From positions 390,412,632-390,476,631 of the forward strand of contig CM060900.1 of assembly GCA_030762935.1 (NCBI GenBank): a stretch of 64,000 nt of DNA, in the 5' to 3' direction. The notes under the pieces were generated by a model that worked only from the letters and a program-made list of their open reading frames with translations, was not told the DNA's origin and did no database searches. Positions 10,581 through 22,949 of this stretch are shown in pieces. The translations under genes were made by a program, and so were the position numbers. The first letter of the stretch is position 1, and the number at the start of each line of letters is the position of its first letter. Source of the DNA: Hymenopus coronatus. Taxonomy: Eukaryota > Arthropoda > Insecta > Mantodea > Hymenopodidae.

Positions 10581-12630
10581 TGTGGAATATGTGTTCAAAG
10601 AAAATAACACTTTATGATATATATTCTTACAATTCTGGGAAAATACCAAACATATTTTCCTTACTTAATCCTTTCAGGAAAGCAAATGAGATGAATAAAG
10701 AGACGTGGTAACAAGTGACTGGTGAGGTTTGAATGCAACCAGAAGCTAACTATAAGCTTATAGGGCAAACATTATCAGAGACATCTGCTATGTGAATGCA
10801 TGTGCTTCACAAACATTTGTGGTAATTTTAGAGTATTTACCTTGGTCGAATGCGCAAGGAATGGAGAGGGGAAGAACCACACTTCATTACTACTTCATGA
10901 ATGCATCAAGAACGTTATATCTTTGTTTAGTTTCGGCTCTGCACATCGAACTAATCAGTGTTATTGTTCCATCTACTGGGACAAAGTTGCTGCCTTGCAA
11001 ACAATACATCTAAACGACAAACATTTCATCATCATTTTCATAAAGGTACATTCCTCGTTGTTGCGATAGTCTAAAATTGTCGTTTATATTCATTATTCAT
11101 GCGGATCGACGCGCCATTCGCCAATCTGCAAAGACCGAATATTAGAACAGAAATCAGAAAATTACTATGCATGTTGTGTGAAAGGAATATTTAGAGCTTA
11201 AAAGCGCCGATGTTTGTTTGGAGGGTAGCAACAAACAGAATTAACACGTTTGTCCTGTCGCATCCCCGTTTGTCCTCGTTTTCAGCAGCAGCAGCAGCAG
11301 TCCCGGATTATGACCTCTGTTAGTGCTTATCTAGAGAATATACACCGTCGACGACACAACTTTGGTCATTAATAATATCTATAACAGAGGGGTAGCTTCG
11401 GGATTACAAGGGTATACGACACTGTGGTTCCCACAGCTACTGTAATGCGTGTGCTCTGCTGAAAAAGACAAGGAAATAAAATAATGTTACACCTTGGCAT
11501 CGATCGCTTGTGTACGTCGATGTTAATTGTTTCGGCCAACAGTGTGTCGTAAAAAGAACGGATGGCACAGGGCTCCGTAAGAGTGAGTCATAATTCGCAA
11601 AAATAATGGCTAAAACAGGAAACGTGAGCCTGAACCACTGTGCGTGTAATTTGAAATGTTTACAATATTTGCGAATGAAGTTATTTCTCCTGCCTCTTTC
11701 CCTCTTCCTCCCGCATGCAAATGGAGGTAGGGTGTCTACATAAATATGGGAGCTTAGGCGCGTGCATCCTAGCACGTCTACACAATAACTATACCCACAT
11801 AAAATCTCCTGCGTGTTTGTATGTGATCACAAACTATACCCATAAACAACTTCTTAACGTTTCTCTCCTTTTCCCACCTTGCCTTTCTCCACACGCACGC
11901 ACACCTCCTTGGGCTTTTCTTCTCTGAGATGTGTGCAGAGAGGAAAAGGTTTGCTGCTTACCTAGCAATACACGAAAACAAGCTCTCAATCCTTCCTTTA
12001 CTCTCTCCCATTCTCACTTTCACACACGCACACTTAGTTCCTGTAACGTACAGAAACTGGCTGCAACCTTTTCAAAATAGCGTAGAAAAGTGGTCTTTAA
12101 GAATGAAATATTTTGCGTCGCTTCTGCCATTCTACAGAAAAGGTGTCTACCGGTAAATATACGTATTATGGCTTATTTCATGTAATCATTACACTTCGTC
12201 ACTGGAAACTGCAGAGAAGTCACACTTAAAGTTGTGAGCATGTGCAACAGTCCACCATTCTTAAAGCACGAAGGGACAAACGATACAATTAAACTTCAAA
12301 ACTTGACTTCTATCACTGACGTCATAACCTTCTCCACATTGTGCCTCACATACGGAGCATACTTCATATCGACTTTTAATGAAATAACTTAACTGGCACA
12401 ATGTCTCATCTTGGAATTATGACATTCTGGGGCTTGCTTTATGAGGCGAATGAAGTGGCTTGTTTTATAGTAAAGCAGCAAAACTTCTTTCTCCAGAAAG
12501 ACCGATTAAAGAATTCCTGCGTGAGATCTAGTTTATAAAATCAACTTTTACTTTAAAATTACTGTAGTAAATATATATTTGTATTGAGACTCTCTCAAAT
12601 AGGATTTACATTCTATGTAATTTGAGCAAG
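10581..12630. other. Unassigned DNA, moderately higher GC
   Basis: Contains a short (CAG)6 run at about 11284-11301. An octamer ATGCAAAT near 11714 lies upstream of ATAAATAT near 11740, which could be chance. Several 70-110 codon frames have no recognisable domain. No gene call is supported. Confidence 0.35.
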
Positions 12631-12634
12631 ATCG

Positions 12635-13205
12635 GCATACAGCAGGGGTTGACCTTTGAGTAAAGCAAAGGGAACACATTTGCTCTATGCTCCTGCGAAT
12701 CGCCTAATGTGCACTATGCGGGAAGCAAAAATAAATAATTCCTTCAGTGCTGTGGAAGTATCCAAAATTTTGCGTCTGAAGTACGTAATCTACCTTTCAT
12801 AGACTAATACAACTATTGCAGGTTAGTGATTGGTAGAAAAACTGCTCTATTATGTCTCCTGCATTAGTATCTATACCTCGAATATGAACGTATACACATT
12901 TTCATAGGTTTGGTAATAATTGGTAATCCTAACATAAATGATTGCAAATACTAACTACAGTTATTATAGTATTAAAGTAACAATAAAATAAGCTCCATGA
13001 CTTAATTAATGTCATTGTAATCACTGTAAACAGTATCACAATGAATTTGTAACATACAAAAACGTTCACGTTTATAACAGCGAATATGAACAGGCATCAC
13101 TTGCATGGGTTGCGTAATGACGCTGCAACTTGAATTTTCTGGATGTAGAACTTTGCCGCATACTAAACACTTATTCCACCACTTTCTATTCATCAGTATA
13201 ACCAT
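12635..13205 (+). repeat. Dispersed repeat family M, copy 1
   Basis: Inverted relative to a copy at 62395-63055. Shared stretches in order are 'tttgagtaaagcaaag', 'aataaataattcctt', 'caaaattttgcg', 'tgcattagtat' and 'attggtaatcctaac', then about 150 bp further 'tggattttctg'-like, 'ttgccg' and 'tattccaccac'-like words. The class is unknown. The minus-strand frame at 13002-13205 contains CLVCGKVLHPENSS, and the other copy encodes a degraded VFGKFLHSENP. That hints at shared ancestral coding sequence, but no family was recognised. Confidence 0.6.
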
Positions 13206-13474
13206 TATACTATGTAAAGCATATCATTCTGACAAAATGTTTCACATCTGTTGATATTGAATTGTAAATACGGTGTGGTCATCTGAAGACGCTGGGAATT
13301 ACTGTAAACAAAGTAGCAAAAAAAAAAAAAGAAAGGTCATAAAGGTTAATAGTTGATTACTTCTTCTCATAACAGATAGATTATGATTTCCTAGCACTTC
13401 CTCACGAAAATCCAGATCTTATAAACACGAAAGAGATTTATGTGTCATCATCCTTACATCAAATATCCTCGCCC

Positions 13475-13715
13475 TCCGTGGTCTATGGGTAACATTGGTT
13501 TCCGAGGTTGAGGGTTCAAACCCGGTGGAGGGCGATGGATTCTTTTGGGGAGTAAATATTCTTAGCATGGTCTCCTCCGGAAGGGAAGTAAAGCTCGTGG
13601 TCCTGTATTGTGATTTCGCGACGTAAAAGAAGGTACAGCCTGGCAAAGAGACCTCAGAGCATAAATATGTGGTATTTCACGCCCAATATATTATAAAGGG
13701 ACGCTGAAAACCATT
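13475..13715 (+). mobile_element. tRNA-headed repeat, family E copy 1
   Basis: The head has 'gggtaacattggtttccgagg' and the B-box-like 'gggttcaaacccgg'. The body shares 'ctccggaagggaagtaaagc', 'gtaaaagaa', 'aaagagacctcagagca' and 'atttcacgcccaatat' with the copy at 54735-54985. A diverged inverted copy lies at 25855-26025. Confidence 0.65.
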
Positions 13716-14640
13716 GTGGTTAAAAAGCATTCATACATAAATAAAATCCACCATCAACTCATATGGTGTGTTTGGTAATTTCTTTCCAAGTTACAATTTA
13801 CTGGTAACGGAAAAATTTTAGTGATCTAACCTAACTATAAGCAAAAACTTTAAGCTCAAAAAGTAAACTGTGAAAATGGAAGTAGGTTACTAGTAGCATA
13901 AATTGATATAAAATAGGATAGGATTAATAGAGTGAAATGAAAACAGATGCGCATTTTCAGCCACAAACGTTGATATTATTTTCCTATTGGGAAGCTCAAG
14001 AGATTCTGAAAGAAGAGAAGCAAAAGGATTCAACCTATTGTCCTCAGAGCTTCAGTAAATACATAGGACGAAGAGGTTGATCAGCAGATTGTCTTTAAGA
14101 AAAACAAAAGTCAGCAGTGGAATGTAAGAAATAGTAAAGTGATATTTCACCAGAGATGCTGATACGCTTGTTACTACAGTATTGCGTAATCCATAAGAAA
14201 ATTACAATATCACGAAAGATTGCAGATGACAAAGTGACTGTACTTAGATAAAGATACGGATAAGCGATAGAGGTCAGAAAAGAACGACTTCTGCATGCTT
14301 CCTTATGTTAGAAATGATGGTAAGGCCCGTAAAGTATATTAGGGGAAGAAACAAAGAGGTCAACTTGTATTCAAACAATAAAGCCACAACTTTTTGTTCT
14401 AAGTTCATGCATCAGTGAAATTTGAAAAAAAACTGTTGATAATTAAACAATTATATTTTATCGTAGTAAAACAATATGTATTCTAAATTTTAAGAAAATA
14501 TACGTCTTTTTACACTATGCGAACTTCAACTGTTATTTAATTGAAGCTATAAATGGGCAGGTAAATGCTTATTAATAGACACGTCCAACTTTAAACCTTG
14601 TTTTCTCACAGACCTTTCATACTCAAAATGCTCCACACAA
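13716..14640. other. Unassigned AT-rich DNA
   Basis: No shared repeat or coding signature was seen. Confidence 0.45.
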
Positions 14641-14649
14641 TGAAATGTT

Positions 14650-15555
14650 TTACTATTTTTACTTTCTCTATACTCACTATGTACATAGTGTATAGAGAAT
14701 GTATTGTACTCCACCAAAAAATTCGATACCGAGATTTCACCGGAAATATGTGTTTTAGGGTCCCCTGTATCCAAAAAAAGTATTTTCAGAAAAAGGTCCG
14801 TGTGTCCGTGTGTCCGTGTGTTCGTGTGTCCGTGTGTCCGTGTGTCAGTGTGTCCGTGTGTCTGTGAACACGATAACTCAAAAACGAAAAGTCGGTAAAA
14901 TACCAAACTTGGTATTTAAGTTTAGTATCTTCCTGGGATGCGACACGAAGATTTTGAGAAAAATCCCCCCACCCCAAACTACCCTTTACATGGAACTTTT
15001 TTCGAAAATTTGGATTTTCTAAAAAATGGCTCTAACGATTTTGATTAAAATATGGTATATTAAAGTTATTTACCTGACATATAAAATGTATATTTTGAAT
15101 TTTCTGGGAATAGCCTCTGAAGACTACTTTATTCTGGATGAATTTTACATAACTACTAAACCGTAAGGGATGGACAAAAACTTAACACACAAAAAATGTA
15201 GAGCACTTTAAAACACACAATTTATGTTATATACATCTTTTTCGTGGAATTGATCGTTTTTCAGATATTCCTTTTTCTTGGTTTCAGCTTTGAAAAACTT
15301 ATACTTTTCTCATATAGGAATTTGTCAACTCCTGTCCATACAAACAAAGGAACATCAGTCACATAGCAACCGGCTTTTGGCTTTCACTTTAACCTATGGT
15401 ACTCCCTAATTTCGCTTCTACTTACAATAAAGCAAGAAATAAGACTATTTCTGCTAATTTTTCTCGATTAGCATGAAATAAATAAAAGATAGGCTAATTA
15501 CCAATAATAATTTACTGAGATATAGGGAAAGTCATGTGAATGGAACACATCAGAT
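14650..15555 (-). mobile_element. Family A repeat, copy A3 (inverted, near complete)
   Basis: One of the best-kept copies. On the plus strand it opens with the palindromic right end (CACTATGTACATAGTG inside 14664-14699), then 'caccggaaatatgtg', the slot with an 8-bp TGTGTCCG array, 'acgataactcaaaaacg', 'taccaaacttggtattt', 'gggatgcgacacgaag', and ends at 'gtcatgtgaatggaacacat'. No coding frame of note. Confidence 0.85.
14797..14866. repeat. (TGTGTCCG)n array inside A3
   Basis: About eight copies of an 8-bp unit with a few variants (TTCG, TCAG, TCTG), at the internal slot of family A. Confidence 0.95.
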
Positions 15556-16285
15556 TTTTTATAAAACTATTTCAATGCCTACAGAGAGTGCATCAACGAA
15601 AATTGGTATATTATTTATACGAAATAAACTTCCAATTTTTATGAACAAATTATTAAATTTTGAAAAATTAAGAGATCTTAAAACTATCTTATGTAATAAT
15701 TCTTCTACAATAATTAGGTTTAATATAACAAATCTGATAGAATAGATCTATATGTAAACTCAGTTACTGTAAAACTTGAATTTTAATTCGAATATTTTTA
15801 AAATTGCATCATGTTGCTCAGTTTTATTGGAGCAATGAATTTAGGCAGTTAAACATTATTATTTGAAACCATTAAAGCTAGAATTTTGATACAGGGAAGA
15901 AATATCACTATTATCATGTGTAACACCTGGTATAAATTGCAACAAACTATCTTACATACTATGGATTTTCCAAATTTCACAGATGCTTCTCCTTAAACAT
16001 AATACAACGTTCTGTGTGGAGTGTTTTTATTAGCTTTATATACAAATGAAATGATATTTCTTATTTTATGTCCTTTAATCCTCCTAATATTAGATATCAA
16101 ATGCATTTTTATACGTTTTTACTAATATATTTTAAGTATCACTTAGGTATTACTGAGTAACAGCGCCCTGATATGAAGACAGTCCTTCACTTTGATATTA
16201 GATGTAAAACTTAAGCTAATTTGTAAAATTAAAGCCATATTTTACATAAGTTATAATGAGGAGGCTTCTTTAAAGAAAACAATTT
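15556..16285. other. Unassigned AT-rich DNA
   Basis: No shared repeat or coding signature was seen. Confidence 0.4.
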
Positions 16286-16289
16286 TAAT

Positions 16290-17000
16290 AAATTAATGTG
16301 CAGACAACGCCCACGTTGTCTAGGCCCAGAAATGTTCAGAGGCAAAGTTTTCTAAAAGTCCGTTTCCTAAGTTGGACCAAAGTAGCCTATTAAGGGCTAT
16401 ATTGGCTCCAATTTATGTTAAAAGGTTCAGTACTATATTACAGTGACACTTCCTGGATATGATTTATCAGTTAATTTTAAAGTTAATTTAACAATTAGCT
16501 AAAATCAAAATCTATCTTCCGTTGCAGATATTGAAGTAAATGCACCACCTTTAAAGCCGCGTTTCTTAATTGTCTGGTTTAAATTTTTCTATAGTGGGTA
16601 GTTTTTTTAATATACAAGTATTTATATCACAAAGTGGCAAATAAATAACTGCAAACAACAGCGCATAATTATACACATGAATATTTTAAAACTTATCTGT
16701 GACCAACATCAAAATTAGAAAGTAGATATTTAATTTAAACACATTCTGCAGTGCTTTGGAGAAAATCTTCAAGCTTCCAACTCTTTTTGGTGGAGAAGAT
16801 AGATTTTGAATACAGGAAAACAACAGTAAATTTGATACGTAGAAAAAAGGCCTTAATATTTGACGTAGAGAATCATTTAACCAGCGCCACGCTTTAAACA
16901 TGGCATCCAAAATGTGTGTTGAATCCGGTTTTGGAGAAGCAAACTTTGCAATTATCTACTTTAAAGTACTATGCGTTTTTGTACCAAAATACAAAAATGA
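16290..17000 (-). repeat. Dispersed repeat family J, copy 1
   Basis: The segment 16690-16910 is the inverse of 20590-20800, sharing 'ccaaagcactgcagaa', 'ttttgatgttggtcac' (with ttttaatgctggtcat) and flanking words. The segment 16370-16470 matches 33670-33755 in the same orientation ('tattaagggctatattgg' with gattaaggggtcatagg). The 74-codon minus frame and the 64-codon plus frame of copy 2 line up, but no protein family is recognised. Confidence 0.5.
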
Positions 17001-17311
17001 ATATGTTTAACCGAAATTATTAAAAAATGACTTATTTATCACCTTAATGTAATCACATATGCATAAAGATTGTTCATTCATGTTTTTCAAAAACTTTACA
17101 CAAGTCAGCATGGCTATCAGTTGGATTCAGTTATTTCTTGCCCAAAATAATTTCACGCTTTATTACTAACCTTTAAATAGTGGTTAGCATTATTAGTTAT
17201 AACTAGACTTGCGATTTTCGAGAATATTCTAGTGGAACACACTAACTTTAGCTCACCTACTCCGTTATCGGAGTGCGTGTTTCAATAGTTGAGTAATCAG
17301 GAGAGAAACGC

Positions 17312-17349
<38 letters not shown>

Positions 17350-18620
17350 TGTGTATGTGACATTCCAGAGGGGGTTTCACACAGTCACACTGCTGCCGCC
17401 ATGCCCTTATCAGACTCAGGAGGATAGGATGATATGAGAATGTTTTCGATGGGCGGCCGAAACCGGACCGCGGGGAAAGAACCTCCGTGGAGGGCCCCTA
17501 ACATAGTCAAGGAGTTTATGTGATCGCGGGGAGCTATAGGACCCCGCGCCCCACTTCTGAGGGAAACCCTGGGTCCTACAGCAGTTACTGGAAAATGGGA
17601 GTTGTATAACTATTCCTATCGCCAAATTCCAAATTAATTTCCCAAGTCTCTTACAAAGCGGAGTTTTTCGTATTATTTTGGTAAAATTTTCCGTTCCCAG
17701 GCTTATAGTATGTCGCAAGTCTTATTACTTAAAAAATTGTCCACTACACCTTTTTTTAACCACTTACATAAAAACCATCACTGGCCTATCTAGAGGGAGC
17801 TTTGTACGTTTTATAGGATAGCATAGTCCAAATTAAACTCAACAGCCACTACACTATAGGATAAGTATGTAGATATCTTAAATATTTAACCAATCTGGTC
17901 AAATTCATGCAATTAAAATATAGGGCCTGATAACAATCATAAGTTACCTGAAACCTTATTTTCATTCAATAGTATATAACGGTTTTTAAGAAGCTTCCTG
18001 TATAATCTATGTTCAACCCTTTACACACAAAACACACTGATTGACCAGTTAGAGCACACATTAGTGTTTTTGAGCTATATTTAAGTCATGGCGAAAATTA
18101 GTAAATGCCTTTAAAATTTAAAACCCCATTCATACTCACATTTTCAACCCAAATATTCCAAATGTGCTCCATTTGAACAATTTAGATAAAACGTTCTGTA
18201 TTTATAACTTAAGCACAAGTGAAAATTGTATGTTACGGTATTTTAAAAACTACCCTATTCTTCTTTGCAACAAAGGCGGAATAAAAATATTATTAATAAA
18301 TGGTTTAGTAACGTGAAAGAAATGCACTCCCTGTGCAGAAGGTAAGCAGATTTTCTAGAAAGGAATCTGTCTCATATTTAAGTGTTACTTTAAATACCCT
18401 CTTTCATTGGATAATCGAATCTAAGCTAAAAAATTCAATGCCCTGGCCGTCTCTCAAACTTCTGCTATCCGCTCACGTTGTACCACGCGAGATGGTCGAC
18501 TGTGCATTAAACATTTCCATTTGATTCACGTTTCCCGGTTAACCTTAAAGCCGGTCTCAAATACTTCCAAGGCAACTTGTGAAGTTACAAGTAATGTTTG
18601 TTGTGGGTTAAATGTTTAAC
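17001..18620. other. Unassigned DNA with one GC-rich patch at 17395-17580
   Basis: The patch contains 'gaaaccggaccgcgggg', 'ggagggcccc' and 'ggaccccgcgcccc' and stands out from the AT-rich surroundings. It follows a (GT)n tract. No shared copy or gene was found. Confidence 0.35.
17314..17358. repeat. (GT)n microsatellite
   Basis: GT dinucleotide run of about 33 bp followed by GTTTGTGTGTATGTG variants. Confidence 0.95.
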
Positions 18621-18624
18621 CATT

Positions 18625-19712
18625 TTTACTTTATCTAGGCCATGTGTACAATGTACTTAGTGGATAGAGAAGATATTATATTACACTTAAAACTTTTTAT
18701 ATCCAGATTCCACTGGAAATGCATGTTTTGCCGTCCCCTGAATTTAAAAAATCCAGAAACATGTTCCTGTTGTGCAGCAGAGCTCAAAACGTAAATTCAG
18801 TTAAATACCAAACTTCAGTATCTTCCAAGGATGCGACACGAAGATGTTCATTAAAAACTCCCCACCCCAACTACCCTTTGTAAGGAATATTTGTCGAAAA
18901 GTTTGACTGTCTAAACGATGGCTCTAACGATTTTGATTAAAATGTCATATGGTTTTTTGGCCACGCCTTGGCCGTGTGGTCAGACCATTTGCCTCTCACC
19001 TAGACTTCGATCCCAAGCAACCGCATGTGAGATTTGTGGTGAGCAAAGCGGCGCAGGGGCGGATTTTCTCCGGTTTCCCCCGCCATCACATTCCACCGGG
19101 GCTCCATCTTAATGTATCATGTGTCATCGCCTGCGGTGCCATTGCAGTAAAAGCGGGCGTTAAACACTACCAAAAAAAATGTCATATGTTTAAGATATTT
19201 TTACGACAAACGAATACGTTTTATATCTTGAGTTTTCTGGAAATAGCCTCTGAAGAGCTCTTCATTTGAATGGATTTTGTATATCTGGTAAACCGTATGA
19301 GGTAACCTTATTGCACAAAAAATGTAGTTCTCATTAAAACACACAATTTATGTCCTATACATTTTTGTACAGTTAACTGTTTTCGAGATATTCGAGATCG
19401 TTTTTATTTTGCGGAACTTAAACTTTTCTCAAACAGGAGACATATTTCTTTTTGTCTCTCGTTTGTTTACTCCTTGTTAGCAGAGGGAACCGAATTTCAA
19501 TGCTTCACTTAGCGAACGGCTTTTAAAAGATTTGACTATCGTTTTAGCCTCGTGTATTCACTTATTTTCCTTCTACTTACAAAGCAGCAAGTAATAATAT
19601 CAATTCTGGCAATATTTATCTTGATTAGCATGACTCACAAGAAATAATCTCTTATAAAGAAAGTTTTTATAGAACAACCAGAGCAAAGTCATGTGATTGG
19701 AACACATCATAT
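18625..19712 (-). mobile_element. Family A repeat, copy A4, interrupted by a SINE
   Basis: Inverted copy running from 'tactttatctaggccatg' to 'gtcatgtgattggaacacatc'. It keeps 'taccaaacttcagtatcttcc', 'ggatgcgacacgaagatg', 'gaaatagcctctgaag' and 'taaaacacacaattt'. The internal slot is reduced to 'gttgtgcagcagagctc'. A family B SINE sits at 18952-19178. Confidence 0.85.
18952..19178 (+). mobile_element. tRNA-headed SINE, family B, nested in A4
   Basis: Full-length SINE with the tRNA-like head ('ccttggccgtgtggtcag', 'cttcgatcccaag'), a complete body and an A-rich tail. It is flanked by a perfect direct repeat AAAATGTCATATG (18939-18951 and 19177-19189, overlapping the A tail). Removing it restores the A-family context 'gattttgattaaaat..', so the SINE is younger than this A copy. 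Confidence 0.92.
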
Positions 19713-19849
19713 TTGTATTTGAGTGAGGAAATGATATCTAGCAATCTGTCGGTTAAATGTGCACTTGAATTTAAATTCCGAGATCTTAATCAACATTTGC
19801 AGGGGGGATATTAATAAATGAAAAAGCTTATAATCATTTGGAATCCCAC

Positions 19850-19912
19850 TACGATAGCTCAGCGGTAGATCATCAGTGCGGAGAGGCAAGACCAGTTTAG
19901 CCGTGACAATGA
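19850..19912 (+). other. tRNA-like remnant
   Basis: Contains 'gatagctcagcggtaga', a good A-box-like stretch, but no matching B box or acceptor-stem pairing. Probably a decayed SINE head rather than a tRNA gene. Confidence 0.25.
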
Positions 19913-19984
19913 ACAGTTCAAGCTTAAATCGACTGTTCACCATTAGTTACATATAAAGGTTGCGAAACATCAATTACATGTGCA

Positions 19985-20228
19985 ATTTGTTTTTTAAGTT
20001 CAACGTCCTTTAACCTAGTTGGTCATATCGGACGATGAATGAAATTGATGAAATGATGCTCAAATGGTTTCGGGGTCCATGGAGCTTAAAGTTACTCGTC
20101 TTCTCAGGATAAGGGAAAACTCCGAGAAAAAAAACCTTATCCGGGTAACTCACCCTAAGCGAGATTCAAACTCACGACCTTTAGAATGTAAGGCAGACAC
20201 GCTACCACCACACTACCCAGGCGGGCAC
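19985..20228 (-). mobile_element. tRNA-headed repeat, family F copy 2
   Basis: Pairs with 10015-10242 across almost its whole length: 'cctttaacctagttggtcat', 'atcggacgatgaat', 'ctcaggataagggaaaa', 'caccctaagcgagattc' and 'ggcagacacgctaccacc'. The minus strand gives the tRNA-like head. Confidence 0.75.
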
Positions 20229-20389
20229 ATTTGTCTTTTATGTTATTATGTTTTCTCTAATAGAAATTGTACTTCTCAATAGGCATTCACTGAGGCAATA
20301 TTATAATAACCGCCAACAATTAATAACTTGCGTTTTTCAACATTAAATTTACGGTACCTATTATAATTATTAGTCAGTTAATTCTCATT

Positions 20390-20835
20390 TTTAGAAGGTC
20401 AAACATTTGTACTAAACAATATAACAACCATTTTGAAATCCTTAACTATAAACAGCTAGATATGCATTTAAGGGAAACAAAGAAGTTCTTTATATCAATA
20501 TTGTTAAAAAATATTGATTTTTTTTTTCAATTTTTGGATCAAGGATACTATGCTTTAAAAAACATATTTACAATATTTAACTCTTCTACGATGAATGCAA
20601 CACATATTTTTTAAAACGTGCTCGTTAGATGACTCTCAATATCAAATTTTATATCCATTTTTCTCAATTTCTACCGTTTGTTTTCTCCTCCCACAAAATA
20701 CAGCTTCAGCTATAAACATTTTTCCAAAGCACTGCAGAAGGTGTTTGCTAAAATGTCTGGCTGGAATTTTAATGCTGGTCATAGATTAGTTACTAAAACT
20801 GAATTACTATAATCATGTGCCTTTTTTTTTTTTTT
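20390..20835 (+). repeat. Dispersed repeat family J, copy 2
   Basis: Inverse of 16690-16910. The shared core is at 20590-20800. The right side ends near a poly(T) run at 20822-20839. Boundaries are uncertain. Confidence 0.45.
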
Positions 20836-20989
20836 TTTGCAGAGTTTTCCAATTTCTGATATAAAAAGTTTCTGAAAAGAAACTTACCATTGTCAGTAAA
20901 TTTCAACCAGAAAATTTGTTACAAAGGTATTCTCCTAGCCGACTTACTCTCCCGTTATTTAGCAATGACAACCCTCTAGGAATTCCTAA

Positions 20990-21285
20990 GGGTCTAAGGT
21001 CTGTTGGGGAGTCAGCGACTCGAAACCACAGAATGGAGAACCTGGAACGATGGTTGGCCCGTCGCCAGGTATGAGCCTGAGGAAGTGGATTATATGAAAT
21101 GCAAGCAAAATTGATGATAGGAAAGATGATGATGGTGCATTTGGTGGAATGAGTGGCGAGGGAAGCCGGAGGACCCGGAGAACACCCGCCCTGATGCCGC
21201 TTCGTCCAAAACAAATCCCACATGCGGGCGTTTGGGATCGAACTCGGACCACGTAAGTGGAAGGTATAACCACTCGGCCACTGTC
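20990..21285 (-). mobile_element. tRNA-headed SINE, family B2, inverted copy
   Basis: The minus strand starts with a tRNA-like head ('agtggccgagtggttata', 'gagttcgatccc'), then 'gggatttgttttggacgaag', 'gggcgggtgttctccgg' and 'ttccaccaaatgcacc'. The longer B2 body 'ttcatataatccacttcctc' follows and matches the copy at 50.1 kb. Overlapping minus frames of up to 106 codons are repeat-derived. Confidence 0.75.
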
Positions 21286-21289
21286 TACA

Positions 21290-22090
21290 AAGGTATTAAA
21301 AATATCATTTTTATTTCAGCTAGTTAAATCGAATAAATTAATTAGTATGAATGAATCTTCCAATGAATATTTTTATTCCCTTTACCAAACACTATAGCTC
21401 CTGCTTTTATTCTTCAGAAAATAACGTTTATCACTTTGGACTCCCCTTAAAACAGAACAAAATAACTATTTAAGATACAGACAACCGTGGTAATAGTGTA
21501 ATGCAATATGATTGGCTAGAAGAGTTCTAGGAAGTGTCGCACTCAGGACCACGGAGTTCCTAAAAGAAAACTGCCCTCAGTATATTGTAGAAATGTGTTG
21601 TTTTGTCATTGCCTTGTTCTATTTGATGTTTGCTCATGAAGTATGTCGTCGGATAGTGGTATTCGCGTAGACATATAAGAAATATTGAGTTACTGCTTCT
21701 TTTTCTTCATAGCTGTGGCTTTGCTGTAGTAAGAAGATGAAATGGAACTATGCAATTTTATAGCCTCTGCTCCCTTTGTTATTTCTTATGGGATATAAAA
21801 ACAAAAGCTTGAAATGTGGAGGACTGTAAACATAGCAGCTATTCATGCGTTATCCCACCCGGCCGATTGTTGAACGCTCACTAACTCAAGTCAAAGTCCT
21901 GGGAATAACGAGGAGTTAAAGCAAACAGCTTCAGAACAAGTGACAGAATTCAATGGACTCTGTCTCATGCATAAGGTTGTTTTCAGTACTACCATATCCA
22001 TCGTTTGTATCCACAACTTCTCTGTTTTAATTTAAGATGTCACTATGGTTATTCATATTTATTTCAGTATTTATCCTAGATGGAGTTCAG
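21290..22090. other. Unassigned intergenic DNA
   Basis: No repeat, coding or RNA signature was seen. Confidence 0.4.
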
Positions 22091-22094
22091 ATAA

Positions 22095-22510
22095 ACCTTG
22101 CAGGAAAACCGCAGTAACGCGTGTGGTCCTGGGTTCGATTTCCTATGGGCCGGTCACTTTGCCCAAGGGTTTTTCGTGATTTCCCTGGTTTGGTAGGCGA
22201 CTGCTGGAGAGGTCCTTTAATGTCCACATATTTCCTGTTCACATCATCTTTCATCTGTTTTAAGATTGAAGGGCCAGGTAACGGCGTTCCGTATGTTGTG
22301 GCAGGACGGCGGTAATGTGATTAGAAAGCCATTTTACTGATGTTTGGTTGGTCTGGTGTACCTTACGCATTTTATCGTCTGAATCTACTTGCCTTCGGGC
22401 TCCCGTTCATCCCTCCCTCTGCACCTCTGAGGGGCCACGTTAGAAGGAAAATGGACTTTTGCGGCCTATACGCTGCTCCTGGTTTTGGAGACCCCTCTAT
22501 TTGTGTTCTC
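22095..22510 (+). mobile_element. tRNA-headed repeat, family D copy
   Basis: B-box-like 'cctgggttcgatttcc', then 'gggtttttcgtgatttccctgg', then 'gccaggtaacggcgttccg' and 'gtggcaggacggcggtaa'. The latter matches 'gggcgacggcggttgg' and 'ttacggcaggacggtgaa' at 61.2 kb. The 3' part includes 'gcctatacgctgctcctgg'. Confidence 0.6.
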
Positions 22511-22945
22511 CTACTCCATATAGGTAATAATAAAAATGACATCACTCAGTCAAAGATGCATAACACAGGATAAAATAAATCAACGAATAAAATTAAAATA
22601 TTGAGACCAAAAAGTGATATGACAATAGCAGAAAAAAGTATGCTGCAATATTTTAGTTGACAATAGTAATAAAATGACAGGACACGCTTCTCAATGTTGA
22701 CGTAATTAGTAAAGTAAAAAGTTAGTTTTGTTTTTAAAGCATTCGTTCCTTGAAATATACCCATATAGTTTTTGTTTTAAACTGAAATTATATCAAGGTG
22801 GTTCCTTATGCTGTATAGAAGAAGATTCCAGAGACCATCTAGTACTGGCATCAATTACTATGCAATACAGAAGGCTTACAATACGCAGAAAGAGCAGAAT
22901 GGAAAATGTTTCTAAAATAGTTTCTCTATTGTGACAATCTTAAAG
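22511..22945. other. Unassigned AT-rich DNA
   Basis: Two overlapping frames of 68-72 codons have no recognisable domain. Confidence 0.35.
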
Positions 22946-22949
22946 GTTT

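Noticed and set aside
10385..10711. 108-codon plus-strand frame
   Set aside because: Mostly antisense SINE family B sequence running into AT-rich DNA.
11713..11747. Octamer plus TATA-like pair as a promoter
   Set aside because: Short AT-rich motifs occur by chance at this base composition and no transcript unit follows.
20903..21281. Overlapping minus frames of 63-106 codons
   Set aside because: All lie in the B2 SINE copy.
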